Source: Myxococcales bacterium
Lineage (GTDB): Bacteria; Myxococcota_A; Polyangia; Palsa-1104; JAEUJZ01
Length of the DNA stretch: 64,000 bases
Direction of reading: 5' to 3'
Assembly: GCA_016794465.1 (NCBI GenBank)
Contig: JAEUKA010000036.1
Coordinates: forward strand, 124,001-188,000
Positions within the stretch are counted from its first letter, which is position 1, and every line of letters begins with the position of its first letter. The notes below the pieces were generated by a model, which worked only from the letters and a program-made list of their open reading frames with translations, had not been told where the DNA came from and made no database searches. The position numbers and the translations under genes were made by a program. Positions 1 through 9,482 of this stretch are shown here, piece by piece.

Positions 1-459
1 CCCACCTACCTGCACCGGAAACAGGCCCTGCGACAAGATCGGGTACTGCACCCGCTTGTCGTAGCTGTCGGTGCGGATGTTGAACTCGCCGGGATCGCTG
101 CGGCCCTCGGGAGCGTTACAGCCACTCAGCTGATATACCGACGGCGGCAGCGCCCGCGAGGTATCAAACGCCCCGGTCAGGTCCAGCTGCGCCGCGAACA
201 GCGCCCCAAAGTAATAGAAGCGCGGCCCGTCACTGAGCGACGTTCCATCCCAGCCCCGCCGGGGCATCAAGCATCCCAGCGCCGGATCATCGCGAGAGGT
301 CGGCTGAAACTTGTACTGCCTGTCGAAGGCCGACGGGTCGATGGTCCCGGTGTACGGGTCCGGGTCGATCAGCCCACTGCACCCAGAGACAGAGAGCAAC
401 AGGAAGCTGGGTAGCAGCGACGAACGGATAGAGCGGACGAGCGGGTTGATCTGCGACAT
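1..459 (-). CDS. Predicted lipoprotein, C-terminus outside window
   Basis: Open frame of 153 codons read from an ATG at 459 to the window edge without a stop, so the protein is truncated by the window. The N-terminus has arginines, then a hydrophobic stretch ending in LSVSGC, a good lipobox with the lipidated Cys near residue 27. This predicts export and anchoring of the mature protein to a membrane. The mature part is rich in Asp, Pro and Tyr and has two further Cys; I do not recognise a family. It is divergent from nothing and lies upstream of the minus-strand acyltransferase. Start choice rests on the signal peptide, since no strong Shine-Dalgarno is visible. Confidence 0.75.
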   Translation of the reverse strand, partial: MSQINPLVRSIRSSLLPSFLLLSVSGCSGLIDPDPYTGTIDPSAFDRQYKFQPTSRDDPALGCLMPRRGWDGTSLSDGPRFYYFGALFAAQLDLTGAFDTSRALPPSVYQLSGCNAPEGRSDPGEFNIRTDSYDKRVQYPILSQGLFPVQVGG

Positions 460-576
460 CGCAGCGCCGTGTAACACGTTCGCCCAAGCCAAGACAAGTG
501 TCGTCGCGGACCTGTCTGCACAGCCCCTAGTCTCAGCGGCTGCTCCGTCGTAAAGGCTGGATCGGGCGCAAGACCG

Positions 577-1656
577 CTACGACTTGGCCGCGTGCCCCAG
601 CTCGACCGCCGGCAGCTCGGGCAGCGAGGGCACGATCACGCTCGGCTTGCGCTCGGCCACCCAGTCGTCCAGCTGCTGCCACTCATCCATCAGCCACATC
701 GTCACGGCCTCGCGCTCGGTCGGTATCTCTGCGTACGGAATGCGACGGAACAGCACCTCGATGCGCTGATGCACGGCCCGCCCGTCTACCAGATCCCGAA
801 AGCTGGACGCCACCTCGTAGCCGACATGCTGGCAGATCACCACATCTGCTCCCGGGTTGCGACAGAGCAGCTCGACCGGACCACCCATCTGAGGCGGCAG
901 GACATGGTGCAGCTGGGCGGCACGGGCAGCCAGCGCCGGACTGTGGCGACGGAGCTTGTCCATCACCTGCTGCCGTTTCTGCTCGGAAAAGCGCGTGCCC
1001 TCCGGGTATAGGATGATCGCATCGCGTGGGCTCAGGTCTTTGAGCTGCCTGCACACCGCCTCGACCTCTCGTCCGCCGTCTTTTGACCCTCGCCGCACAA
1101 AGCACGAGCCCAGCCGCGAGCCAATCACGTCGAACACCGGGTCGTTGATCAGCTCTCGCTTGACCACATAGCGCAGCCGAAAACCAAAGTGATGCCCCAG
1201 ATAGACCGGCCCGAGCGGCGTGTCGCCCAAGCTGGCATGGCGCAGCAGCACAATCAGTGGCCCAGGCTGCTCCAGTGCTTCCAGGCCCGCGACGGAGATC
1301 TGGATGTCAAAGCTCAGCTTGCCCAGCCGGAACAGGACCCGCCCCCACGCGTTGGCCAGGCTCTCGGTAGCGCGCGACAGCCGAGCCTTGCCGGCTGCTG
1401 TCCAGGCCCCCAGCAGGAGCCACTGTAGCCCCGCCAGCAGCAGAAACAGCGCCTCTCCGATGAAGTAGCCGCCCAGGAACACCATGAAGCGCAGCTTCGC
1501 CAGGCGACGCTTCTCAAAGGGAGCCACAGCCAAGCCCAGCAGCACCACCAGCGGAGACAACCCCAAGAGCAGGACCGCCAACAAGCAGAACAGCGGAATG
1601 GTCACGGCCCGTCTTCGCCAAGTCTCCGTCCACGGATCTTTCAGCTTGTCGTCCAT
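577..1656 (-). CDS. PlsC-like lysophospholipid/glycerol acyltransferase
   Basis: A 359-residue membrane-bound acyltransferase of the PlsC/LPLAT family, which moves an acyl chain from acyl-ACP or acyl-CoA to a (lyso)phospholipid or related hydroxyl. Two or three hydrophobic segments lie between residues 18 and 85. The catalytic HX4D motif is at His140-Asp145 (HASLGD) and the glycerol-phosphate-binding motif PEGTR is at 218-222. It is longer than typical PlsC (about 240 residues) because of the N-terminal membrane region and a C-terminal extension, so the acceptor may differ from lysophosphatidate. It is a single-gene unit; the start ATG has a TATCTT hexamer 7 nt upstream and no Shine-Dalgarno site. 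Confidence 0.85.
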   Translation of the reverse strand: MDDKLKDPWTETWRRRAVTIPLFCLLAVLLLGLSPLVVLLGLAVAPFEKRRLAKLRFMVFLGGYFIGEALFLLLAGLQWLLLGAWTAAGKARLSRATESLANAWGRVLFRLGKLSFDIQISVAGLEALEQPGPLIVLLRHASLGDTPLGPVYLGHHFGFRLRYVVKRELINDPVFDVIGSRLGSCFVRRGSKDGGREVEAVCRQLKDLSPRDAIILYPEGTRFSEQKRQQVMDKLRRHSPALAARAAQLHHVLPPQMGGPVELLCRNPGADVVICQHVGYEVASSFRDLVDGRAVHQRIEVLFRRIPYAEIPTEREAVTMWLMDEWQQLDDWVAERKPSVIVPSLPELPAVELGHAAKS

Positions 1657-1663
1657 CCTCGGG

Positions 1664-1669
1664 AAGATA
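1664..1669 (-). promoter_or_regulatory. Candidate -10 element (TATCTT), leaderless-type
   Basis: On the minus strand TATCTT sits 7 nt before the ATG at 1656. Transcription from such a -10 would start at or next to the ATG. No clear -35 box and no Shine-Dalgarno is visible. Confidence 0.4.
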
Positions 1670-1749
1670 TCGGAAACGGCTCCCGTCGGTTCACTGCCAC
1701 AAGCAGTCGGGACGAAAAATGACTCCCCCGTGACAAATCCATGACAGGA

Positions 1750-3654
1750 CTACCAGCTCATGCTGGCCTTGGCGGGGGCCGCAGCTGGAGCCGCCTGGAT
1801 CGGACTCTCCAGGTCCGAGAAGCCGTCCTTGCGCACCCGCACCTTGTACTGCCCTTGATCGACGGTCTTGAAGCGGTAGTTGCCTTGCTCGGTGGTACGA
1901 GTGGCCTGCACGACCCGCCCGCGCTCATCGACCAGCTCGACCAGTGTGTTGGCTGAGCCCGAGCCCCCCTTTAGCGCAATCTGGCCTTCGACCTCCGCAT
2001 ACTTCTGCCGCTGTGCCGCTTCACTGCCGTGGAAGAACACCGTGCTCTCACTCTGGCGAACCTTGCCCGCAGCGTCTCGGAACAGCACCTTGGCGACATA
2101 GCGACCCACCGGCAGCGCCTTGCCATCGCTGCCACTGCCGTTCCAGCCAAAGGCCAGTCCCCCAACCTGTCCCTTCTTGCTGCTCACGAACACGCGGTCC
2201 TTGGGCTCGTTGCTGGTGTCCTTGCTGCCCTTGGCCGCTTCCTTGACCGAATAGACCTCCAGCTCGACGGCTCCGCTCTGCTCTGTCTGCGGCGCGATGT
2301 TGCGCAGCGACACCACAGAAGAGCTGCTCTTCTCATCAAACTGCGCCCCCAGCTCGGTCATAAACACATCCCCGGCATAGACCGTGAAGCGACGCACGCT
2401 CCGCTGTCCCTTGTCCGTCACGGCAACGATATCGACGATGTGCTTGCCGGATTTCAGTCCCGTGGTGTCCAGCGTGTAGCTCAGCTTGGCCCCGCACTCG
2501 GTGTGCAGGCTCCGATCATCGAGCAGGACCTCGAGCTGCTTGATCCCGCTGCCCTGGTTGTCTGCCGCCGACACCGCCAAGGTCATCTTCGGCTCCACGT
2601 GCTGGCCATCACTCAGCCCGCTCACTGTGACGCTGGCGACATCGACCGTCACCAGCCCCAGCACCGCCCACATCGTCTCGGCTTTCTCGGCGCCGCCTTG
2701 ACCACTCTTGTACGTGCGCCACGCCCCGCTCTGATCCTGCGAGCTGACCAGATAGCGGATTCCCCGCGCGACCGGCAGATCACTGTCCGAGTATCCCGCG
2801 AGCTTCAGCGCATACACGGTCTGACCCGTCGCAAAGGCATCCGTCTTGTTCTTGTCGAGTCCCCAGCCACCATCCTGATTCTGCCGCGCCAGCAGCAGCT
2901 TGATCAGGCTGTGCGCACTCGACTCTGTCCGCGTCACCCCCGATGCCAGAAGACCCAGCAGCGAGAAGTTGATGTCCTGAACGTAGACGTTGTCACCCTT
3001 CCCAAACGAGGCACTCTGCTTGACCAGAAAGCCCTCTGCCCGCCGCATGGGGGACAGCCACTTCTCATCCGCAGTGCGGGCATACGCCTGACGCCAGGTC
3101 TGCGCCGCCTGGAACGTCGTCTCCAGGGTCCCACCCGTGACGGGTAGTCGGCGATCGTCATCATTGATCGCGCCGTGCTGCGCCTGGACCGCCAGCAGCT
3201 CACCGGCATAGCGCAGCAGCTCTGCTGTCTCATTGTTGCCGACCCACTGATCGTAGCGAGCCCAGGCCGACCCCTCGAACGCGATTCCGGTGGTATGTCC
3301 GCCGGCGGTGACGCCCATCTTCAGGGCCCGAACCATCTCGCCCAGATCACTGTTCGCAATCGCATACTGGTGCTTCTTGCCGACGGACAGTGCCTCCATC
3401 GTGACTGCCTGGACGTGACAGCCAAAGCAGCGATGCTGCTGCGTCCACGCCCGGCTCGACTGGGCCAAGAAAGCCAGTCCCTTGCTGGCGGTGGCACGAA
3501 CCTGCGGATCGTTCTTCGCTGCCGCGCGGGCAGTCTCTGTCAGACAGGCTTTCGGTGCAGGCACAAGCGGTGCACTGGCAAGCGCGCTCTGGAGCGGCAG
3601 GACAGAGACAAGGAACAGAGCAGACAGGGTGAACACGCGGGGTAGCGACTTCAT
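1750..3654 (-). CDS. Secreted prenyltransferase-fold protein with CXXCH motif
   Basis: 634 residues from the ATG at 3654, which has GGAGG 7 nt upstream; an ATG-proximal signal peptide covers about residues 1-28. A single CFGCH (76-80) is a c-type heme attachment motif. Residues about 50-350 carry alpha/alpha-barrel repeats of the squalene-cyclase/prenyltransferase superfamily, including a QDGGWG QW-like repeat, but I see no DXDD cyclase motif. Next come an Ig-like domain, a FlgD-like segment and a C-terminal carboxypeptidase-regulatory-like beta domain. It is probably a periplasmic or surface protein, not a true terpene cyclase. It follows the ABC importer genes by 86 nt on the same strand; a functional link is unproven. 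Confidence 0.8.
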   Translation of the reverse strand: MKSLPRVFTLSALFLVSVLPLQSALASAPLVPAPKACLTETARAAAKNDPQVRATASKGLAFLAQSSRAWTQQHRCFGCHVQAVTMEALSVGKKHQYAIANSDLGEMVRALKMGVTAGGHTTGIAFEGSAWARYDQWVGNNETAELLRYAGELLAVQAQHGAINDDDRRLPVTGGTLETTFQAAQTWRQAYARTADEKWLSPMRRAEGFLVKQSASFGKGDNVYVQDINFSLLGLLASGVTRTESSAHSLIKLLLARQNQDGGWGLDKNKTDAFATGQTVYALKLAGYSDSDLPVARGIRYLVSSQDQSGAWRTYKSGQGGAEKAETMWAVLGLVTVDVASVTVSGLSDGQHVEPKMTLAVSAADNQGSGIKQLEVLLDDRSLHTECGAKLSYTLDTTGLKSGKHIVDIVAVTDKGQRSVRRFTVYAGDVFMTELGAQFDEKSSSSVVSLRNIAPQTEQSGAVELEVYSVKEAAKGSKDTSNEPKDRVFVSSKKGQVGGLAFGWNGSGSDGKALPVGRYVAKVLFRDAAGKVRQSESTVFFHGSEAAQRQKYAEVEGQIALKGGSGSANTLVELVDERGRVVQATRTTEQGNYRFKTVDQGQYKVRVRKDGFSDLESPIQAAPAAAPAKASMSW

Positions 3655-3740
3655 AGGGCCTCCGGTTGCAATGCCGGGGTCAAACGCCCTCCCGCTAGGA
3701 AGGATCTGCGCGATCGCCAGCAAGCCAACCGGAGCAGTGA

Positions 3741-5894
3741 TCAGCGACGATCGGTAAGTCGCCGGGTCAAGGCCGACTGCAAGATCAGGATGACAAAGAT
3801 CAGCACTGCGTAGGCCGCTGCAAAGCCATAGCGATGACCGCGCGTGAAGGCCCAGCGATACGCCTGTGACACCAGGATGTCGGTCGCGCCATCGGGCTCA
3901 CCACCGGACACCAAGAACACCACGTTGAACATATTAAACGTCCACACTGCGCCTAAGATCACCGACGGCAACATCGCCGGTAACAGCAGCGGCAGGACGA
4001 CATGCCGCAGTCTCTGCCAGCGGCTTGCCCCATCGAGCATCGCCGCTTCCTCTAGCTCACTGGGAATCTGCGCCAGGTGTCCCAGCGCCACCACCATCAT
4101 GAACGGGAACCCGAGCCAGACGTTGGTGGCGATGTTGGCAGCGAGCGCAGTCGAAAAGTGGCTAAACCATGACACCGGAGGGATGCCTAGCAGGACCAGC
4201 AGCCCGTTGACCGCCCCAAACTGGCGGTTGAACATGCCCTTCCAGATCAGCCCCGTGATGTAGTTCGGCACCGCCCACGGCACGATCAGCAGCATCCGAT
4301 ACACGCCCCGTAGCCGCAGCCAGGGACTGCGCAGCAGCAGCGCCAGCCCGCCCCCAATCACCAGATGGAACCCGACGTTCACTGCTGTCCAGACAATGGT
4401 GACCAGCAGCGTGAAGTAGAAGCTCATCGGCTCGAAACAGCCGCCGCCCCGACACAGCAAGATGTCGCGGAAGTTCTCGGTCCCGACAAAGCGCCAGCCG
4501 CCATCGAGATCGCGATGGAACAGCGACATCCCGGCCCCGACCAGAAACGGAATCAGCGTCAGCAGCAGCATCGCCAGCAGCGCCGGCACGATGTAGCCGT
4601 AGGCGCCCCGCTCTCGATACGCCTCGCCAAAGACGTTGCGCCGCCGCAAGCGCAGGTACTGCCAGCCACACAGCGCCAGCACAGCCAGTGACAGCGCGAC
4701 CAGATACGGCTTGTCCTGGACTGTCTGGGGAGCCGGTCGCAGGTATTGATCGAGCAGCCGCTGCGCTCCCCGCAAGGCCTCGTGCGGCTCGGCCCCCCGC
4801 AGCACCTGCCGCAGCGCCTGTTCCCCCGGCTCCCAGAACGATCGCATCGCCGGATGGGTGGGGCTGGGCACGATGTACGCACGCTGCGCAAAGAAAGCGC
4901 GCAGGACCGGATCGCCCTGCACTTCTGGAAGCTGCCAGGTGGTCTTCTCGGAAACCGACTGACGGCCGAGCAGCGCCCGCACCTTGGCCGACGCCGGCCC
5001 AGCCAGGTAGCGCAGAAACTCGGCTGACTCGGTCTTGTGCTCGCTGCGTGCCGAGACAAACCCCGCTTCGATCGAGGTCAGCGGCGCCGCCACCTTTCCC
5101 GTTTCCGAGACGATCGGCAGTGGCGCCACCCCGTACGGCACCTCGGGCGCAATCTCGGCAATGAACCACGGACCGTTGATCGTCATCGCCGCCCGGCCTT
5201 CGTTGAAGAACTGCGTCACCAGGACCGCAGACATCTCCTCTGGCAGGTCGCCACGCTGCACCAGCTGCGACACAAAGCCGAGCGCCCGCAGCTGCTCGGG
5301 CGTATCGAGCTTGGGCACCGCACTGCCCGGCGGAATGATCGCCCCCCCAAAGCCGTGCAGCAGCGCCGCGTGCTTAAAGAAGTTGCCGGCCTCGTAGACC
5401 AGTCCGTAGCGACGGAGATTGGGTGGACTGCTCGCTTTGAGCCGCTCCCCGATGCGCAACACCTCGGCGGTGGTCTGCGGCGGCTCCGCTACCAAGTCTT
5501 TGCGATAGAACAGCGCCAGGCTCTTCCACGACAGCGGCAGCCCCAGCAGCGAGTCGCCCACCTGCAGCGGGGCGATGGTTTCCGGCCACAGCGTTGACAG
5601 CACCTCGGCCACCGGCAGGTGCCCGTTGAGCGGCTCGATCAGTCCGCCTTCCGACCACTGCCCCACGATGTCATGGGCTTGGATGAACAGGTCCGGACCA
5701 TGGCCACGCGGAATCGCCGCCTGCAGCTTGTCGGCGAAGCTGCCGTACGGGACGCTGACCGCCTCGATCTGGGGGCCTTGGGGGTGCTGCTCGTGGAAGT
5801 CACGGACGACCTGCGTGAGCGCTCTTTCTTCCCCGCCCGAGTAGGCATGCCAGACGATCAGCTTGGTGGCGAGCAGCAGCGACAGCGCGTGCAT
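3741..5894 (-). CDS. Sugar ABC transporter: fused binding protein and MalF-type permease
   Basis: 717 residues that join two normally separate importer subunits. Residues about 10-385 are an extracellular solute-binding protein of the maltose/family 1 type; about 395-717 are a MalF-like permease with about eight membrane segments and an EAA loop (EAAMLDGASRW...LP) that docks on the ATPase. The N-terminal hydrophobic stretch before the binding domain is very short. The ATG at 5894 overlaps the stop of the ATPase gene (TGATG), so the two are translationally coupled. A second permease (MalG type), normally needed for the heterodimeric channel, is not encoded in the window. The substrate is probably an oligosaccharide, by family only. 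Confidence 0.9.
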   Translation of the reverse strand: MHALSLLLATKLIVWHAYSGGEERALTQVVRDFHEQHPQGPQIEAVSVPYGSFADKLQAAIPRGHGPDLFIQAHDIVGQWSEGGLIEPLNGHLPVAEVLSTLWPETIAPLQVGDSLLGLPLSWKSLALFYRKDLVAEPPQTTAEVLRIGERLKASSPPNLRRYGLVYEAGNFFKHAALLHGFGGAIIPPGSAVPKLDTPEQLRALGFVSQLVQRGDLPEEMSAVLVTQFFNEGRAAMTINGPWFIAEIAPEVPYGVAPLPIVSETGKVAAPLTSIEAGFVSARSEHKTESAEFLRYLAGPASAKVRALLGRQSVSEKTTWQLPEVQGDPVLRAFFAQRAYIVPSPTHPAMRSFWEPGEQALRQVLRGAEPHEALRGAQRLLDQYLRPAPQTVQDKPYLVALSLAVLALCGWQYLRLRRRNVFGEAYRERGAYGYIVPALLAMLLLTLIPFLVGAGMSLFHRDLDGGWRFVGTENFRDILLCRGGGCFEPMSFYFTLLVTIVWTAVNVGFHLVIGGGLALLLRSPWLRLRGVYRMLLIVPWAVPNYITGLIWKGMFNRQFGAVNGLLVLLGIPPVSWFSHFSTALAANIATNVWLGFPFMMVVALGHLAQIPSELEEAAMLDGASRWQRLRHVVLPLLLPAMLPSVILGAVWTFNMFNVVFLVSGGEPDGATDILVSQAYRWAFTRGHRYGFAAAYAVLIFVILILQSALTRRLTDRR

Positions 5895-7012
5895 CAGGCC
5901 GTAGCCTCACTTGCACCATACGGTTCGAGCCGCTTGCCATCGCCCTGCGCATCCCGCCGCTGAAACAGGTGACAGTGCTGCGGCGCCACCACCAGCCGGA
6001 CCTCGGTACCCGGCGGCGGTGACTTGTGGGCAATCGACCGGGCCGACAGCACTTTGTCACCGCAGCGGACATGCAGCAGATCTTCATGGCCGTGATGTTC
6101 GACCACGTCAATGCGACCTCGCGGTAGCTCGCTGCTATCGGCCACTTGCAGGTGCAGGTCTTCGGCCCGCACCCCCAGCGTCACCGGCTGGTTGCCCAGT
6201 CCCGGTAGGTGCGCGCGAAACGGCACGCCATCCCCAACAAACCAGCTGTCTTCCACGTGCCCATCGATCAAGTTCATCTCGGGCGTACCAAAGAAGCGAG
6301 CCACGAACGTATTGGCTGGCCGGTCGTACAGCTGGGCGGGCGAGCCGACCTGCTCGATCCGACCTTGCCGCAAGATCGCAATCCGATCCGCCAGCGTCAT
6401 CGCTTCGACCTGATCGTGGGTGACGTAGATCATCGTCGCTTTGAGTCGCCGATGCAGCCGCAGAAGCTCCAGCCGCATTTGCTGTCGCAGCGCCGCATCC
6501 AGGTTCGACAGCGGCTCATCAAACAGAAACGCCTTCGGTCGCCGCACCACCGCCCGACCCATCGCCACCCGCTGACGCTGCCCACCCGACAGCTCGCGGG
6601 GATAGCGCGACAACAGGTGCCCGATCTCCAGCATCTGCGCCGCCTCTTCGACCAGCTTCTTGATCTCGTCAGGGGGCGTGTGCCGCATCTTGAGGCCAAA
6701 CGACAGGTTTTCGGCCACCGTCATGTGGGGATAGAGCGCATAGCTCTGGAACACCATCGCGATGTCTCGCGCTTGCGGTGGCACGTCGTTGACGCGCTTG
6801 CCATCAATGGCTAGCTCACCCGCGCTCGGCTCTTCCAGTCCGGCAATGCAGCGCAGCAGCGTGGTCTTGCCGCAGCCCGACGGCCCCACCAGGACCAGGA
6901 ACTCCCCATCGGCAATCTCCATGGAGATGTCGTGCAAGATGCGGTGCGGTCCCCCTTTTCCAAGGGCCGACGGCTTGTCTTTGCAGAGTCTGGCAATGCT
7001 GACGGATGCCAT
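5894..7012 (-). CDS. Sugar ABC transporter ATP-binding protein (MalK/UgpC type)
   Basis: 372-residue ATPase that powers the fused importer encoded next to it. Walker [10 protein letters not shown] at 43-51, Q-loop at VFQS (88-91), ABC signature LSGGQ at 142-146, Walker B FLFDEP at 163-168 and the switch His in VTHDQ. The region after about 240 is the TOBE/regulatory domain typical of the MalK/UgpC/MsmX group, which often serves several sugar importers. It is first in a two-gene operon and its TGA overlaps the ATG of the fusion gene. A TACCAT hexamer 17 nt before the ATG could be a -10 element. Confidence 0.93.
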   Translation of the reverse strand: MASVSIARLCKDKPSALGKGGPHRILHDISMEIADGEFLVLVGPSGCGKTTLLRCIAGLEEPSAGELAIDGKRVNDVPPQARDIAMVFQSYALYPHMTVAENLSFGLKMRHTPPDEIKKLVEEAAQMLEIGHLLSRYPRELSGGQRQRVAMGRAVVRRPKAFLFDEPLSNLDAALRQQMRLELLRLHRRLKATMIYVTHDQVEAMTLADRIAILRQGRIEQVGSPAQLYDRPANTFVARFFGTPEMNLIDGHVEDSWFVGDGVPFRAHLPGLGNQPVTLGVRAEDLHLQVADSSELPRGRIDVVEHHGHEDLLHVRCGDKVLSARSIAHKSPPPGTEVRLVVAPQHCHLFQRRDAQGDGKRLEPYGASEATA

Positions 7013-7084
7013 GCGCGAGGAAGGCCAGATGGTATCAGGCTTTGCCCGACTTCGGCCCGGCGGAACGCCAAAAAAGTGGGGTGG

Positions 7085-7567
7085 CTACTGGGGATTGCCG
7101 GTCACCGGGAGGATCGGTGCCCACAGGAGCTTCGTCAGCAGCCGGTCATCGATGAGCATGCCGCGATCACTGAAGGACAGCTGGTTGGCTTCGCCGTCCT
7201 CTTGCCACTGACCAATGAAGAGGATGCCCTTGCCTTCCTCGTTGTAGCCAAGCTCGACGATGGCATTCTTCAGCCAGCGCCCGCCGCCTTCCATGTTGAT
7301 AGTCTCGGGCAGGACGTAGAAGCCCTCGGACGGCAGGGCTTTGAGCGAGCGGGCCCAGGCGGCATGGGTGGCTTTGAGCGGCGTGGTGGGATCGCGCCAA
7401 AACCATCGATTGCGACGGTTGTCAGCGGGCCTGACGATGAACTTGACGCCACCGGTCTTGGGCTGGCCGATGAATACCAGCACACCGGCGGGAATCTGGG
7501 TTTCGTTGCCGGGCATCGGCTGGGTGGTCCGGTACAGCCCTGGCTCGGGCAGATCGAAGTCAAACAT
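7085..7567 (-). CDS. Conserved-looking hypothetical protein
   Basis: 160 residues from the ATG at 7567, preceded by GGAGAG about 14 nt upstream; an upstream GTG at 7690 is possible but would run across the promoter of the divergent kinase. The protein is soluble, mixed alpha/beta, with many aromatic residues (GLYR, RWFWRDP, WLKNAIVELGY) and no signal peptide, membrane segment or recognised motif. It sits between the importer ATPase and the divergently transcribed kinase 7677-9482. I cannot assign a function. Coding is supported by the start signal and a codon pattern like that of its neighbours. Confidence 0.65.
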   Translation of the reverse strand: MFDFDLPEPGLYRTTQPMPGNETQIPAGVLVFIGQPKTGGVKFIVRPADNRRNRWFWRDPTTPLKATHAAWARSLKALPSEGFYVLPETINMEGGGRWLKNAIVELGYNEEGKGILFIGQWQEDGEANQLSFSDRGMLIDDRLLTKLLWAPILPVTGNPQ

Positions 7568-7676
7568 GGGCCGAGTCTCTCCGTACGTTGAGGGTTGGAC
7601 GCTCACTGTAACACCGCATCGGGTTGGGATGGACCCTTGCTGGGGCTTCCATCTAGGTGTTAGGCTGCCGCTCACG

Positions 7677-9482
7677 ATGGTCGGGCGCACCCTCGCGCAC
7701 TATCGACTGCTAGAGCTTGTCGGGCATGGGGGGATGGCTTCCGTCTTCCGTGCCCACGACGAGCAGCTTGATCGTGAGGTCGCGATCAAGGTGATGCACC
7801 CTCACCTGGCGAGCGAACCTCAGGCGCGGCAGCGCTTTGCCCGTGAGGCGCGGGCCGTCGCTCGGCTCCACCACGAGAACATCCTGGAGATCTACGCCTG
7901 TAGCGAGGATGAGTCCGAGGACAGCTACCTCGTCACCGAGTTCATCAGTGGTCCGACGCTGCGCCGGTTTCTTGATCTGCATGGCCCCCTGCCGGCTGAG
8001 ATCGTCGCGCTCATCGGCTGGGCACTGTCCGACGCCCTGGCCACCGCCCACGACTTTGGAATCATCCACCGCGACATCAAGCCCGAAAACGTCATGCTTC
8101 GCACCGATGGGCGCCTGGTCCTGTGTGACTTTGGGATCGCGCGGCTGCTCGACAACGACTCGGTCACCAATACCGGACAGCTGCTCGGCTCGCCCGCCTA
8201 CATTGCCCCCGAGCACATTCATGGTGAGCCACAGGACGGTCGCTCGGACCTGTTTTCCCTGGGGGTTCTCTTATATGAAGCGCTGTCGGGGGTGCTGCCG
8301 TTCGCCGGTCGCAACCCGCACGAGACACTGACCCTGATTGCCCGGGGCGAGTACCAGTGCGTCGCCGAGCGGGTGCCGAGCTGCCCGCGGCCGCTCGCCC
8401 AGATCCTCGATCGGCTACTGCAGACCGCCCCCGCCGATCGCTTTCCCACCGCCCGCAGCCTGGGCACAGCGCTGTCCGATTTTCTCAAGCAGAGCGGGCT
8501 GCTGGCTCCCCGGGATCAGCTGCGCGCCTATTTTCTGGACCCCGAAGGCTTCTGGCAGGACTTTTTGCCCCAGCTGGTGTCGACACTGCTCGCGACCGGC
8601 AAAGATCTGGTAGCCGTGGGACGGACGGCTGCGGCGCTGTCGGCGTGGAGCCGGGTGCAGAGCCTGGACCCACACAACCCCGAGGCCGCCGCGCTGATCG
8701 CCAAGACCTCGCAAAGGCAGCGAGCCCGGAGCGTCCTTTTGATCGCCGGGCTGGTGGTGGCCGGGGTCGTCGCAGTCGGTGGACTCTTGCAGGTCCTCGT
8801 TCCCCAGCGTACGCGCACCCAGCGCAGCCAGCAGCTCACCATCATCCCCAGCCGGGATCTCACCATCGCAGGCTCCGAGCCGACCCAGGACACCGACAGA
8901 GCACCGACCATTCCCAGCGAGAGTCCGCCGTCGGAAGAGCCTGGCGTCGATCTCGGTGGTGACCTGGGAACCGGCAGACTGCGGCTGCCCCACCGAACCA
9001 GCCTGCAGCGGCCGCTGACTCCGCCGCGTGTGGTCCGATTGGAGCCTTGGCCCAAGTCCGTCACCGTCACCCACAACGGCAAGCGGCTCGGCGCGTATGG
9101 GACCGACGTGCGCAGCGTCCAGCTCGCCCCCGGCCCGAACGAGCTTCTGTTCGAGAGCCCCGCTTGTTACAGCGAAAAGGTGTCCTTGCCAGCCGAGAGC
9201 GCCAGCGAAGAAGTGCGGGTCCGGCTCCGATGGAAGCCTGCCCTGCTCCTGGTGAGGGCGCGCAGCGGGAAGCTGACCCCAAGCGATGCCGTGGATGTGG
9301 TGGTGGATGGTCGGCTGGTCGGTCGCGCCGGGCAAGTCATGGCGATCCCGGTCGGTGGGGATGAAGGGCAGCAGTCGGTCAGCGTGCAGGTCAGCGCGCA
9401 GAACCACCACAGCGTCACCCGCACCGCCCAGATCCGAGCCAATCAGCTACTGACGATCGAGGTCGATCTGCCCCCGCGCTAA
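7677..9482 (+). CDS. Membrane-anchored Ser/Thr protein kinase with PEGA-like repeats
   Basis: 601 residues from the ATG at 7677 (MVGRTLAHYRLL, the usual start of Pkn2/PknB-type kinases). The glycine loop GHGGMASVF is followed by Lys38, catalytic loop HRDIKPEN at 131-138, DFG at 151-153 and activation segment GSPAYIAPEH, so all catalytic residues are present. A membrane helix lies near residues 352-375. The extracytoplasmic part has a Pro/Ser/Thr-rich linker and two PEGA-like beta domains at the C-terminus. It phosphorylates Ser/Thr on unknown partners, with the PEGA part likely sensing or binding in the periplasm. A weak TTGCTG-18-TAGGCT promoter lies just upstream. Confidence 0.92.
   Translation: MVGRTLAHYRLLELVGHGGMASVFRAHDEQLDREVAIKVMHPHLASEPQARQRFAREARAVARLHHENILEIYACSEDESEDSYLVTEFISGPTLRRFLDLHGPLPAEIVALIGWALSDALATAHDFGIIHRDIKPENVMLRTDGRLVLCDFGIARLLDNDSVTNTGQLLGSPAYIAPEHIHGEPQDGRSDLFSLGVLLYEALSGVLPFAGRNPHETLTLIARGEYQCVAERVPSCPRPLAQILDRLLQTAPADRFPTARSLGTALSDFLKQSGLLAPRDQLRAYFLDPEGFWQDFLPQLVSTLLATGKDLVAVGRTAAALSAWSRVQSLDPHNPEAAALIAKTSQRQRARSVLLIAGLVVAGVVAVGGLLQVLVPQRTRTQRSQQLTIIPSRDLTIAGSEPTQDTDRAPTIPSESPPSEEPGVDLGGDLGTGRLRLPHRTSLQRPLTPPRVVRLEPWPKSVTVTHNGKRLGAYGTDVRSVQLAPGPNELLFESPACYSEKVSLPAESASEEVRVRLRWKPALLLVRARSGKLTPSDAVDVVVDGRLVGRAGQVMAIPVGGDEGQQSVSVQVSAQNHHSVTRTAQIRANQLLTIEVDLPPR

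Noticed and set aside
2029..3147. Long plus-strand open frame antisense to the CXXCH protein
   Set aside because: No ribosome site, Arg/His/Gln-rich composition typical of reversed GC-rich genes, and the minus strand has signal peptide and domains.
1750..3654. Squalene-hopene cyclase
   Set aside because: No DXDD motif, protein is secreted and has a heme-c motif and beta domains.
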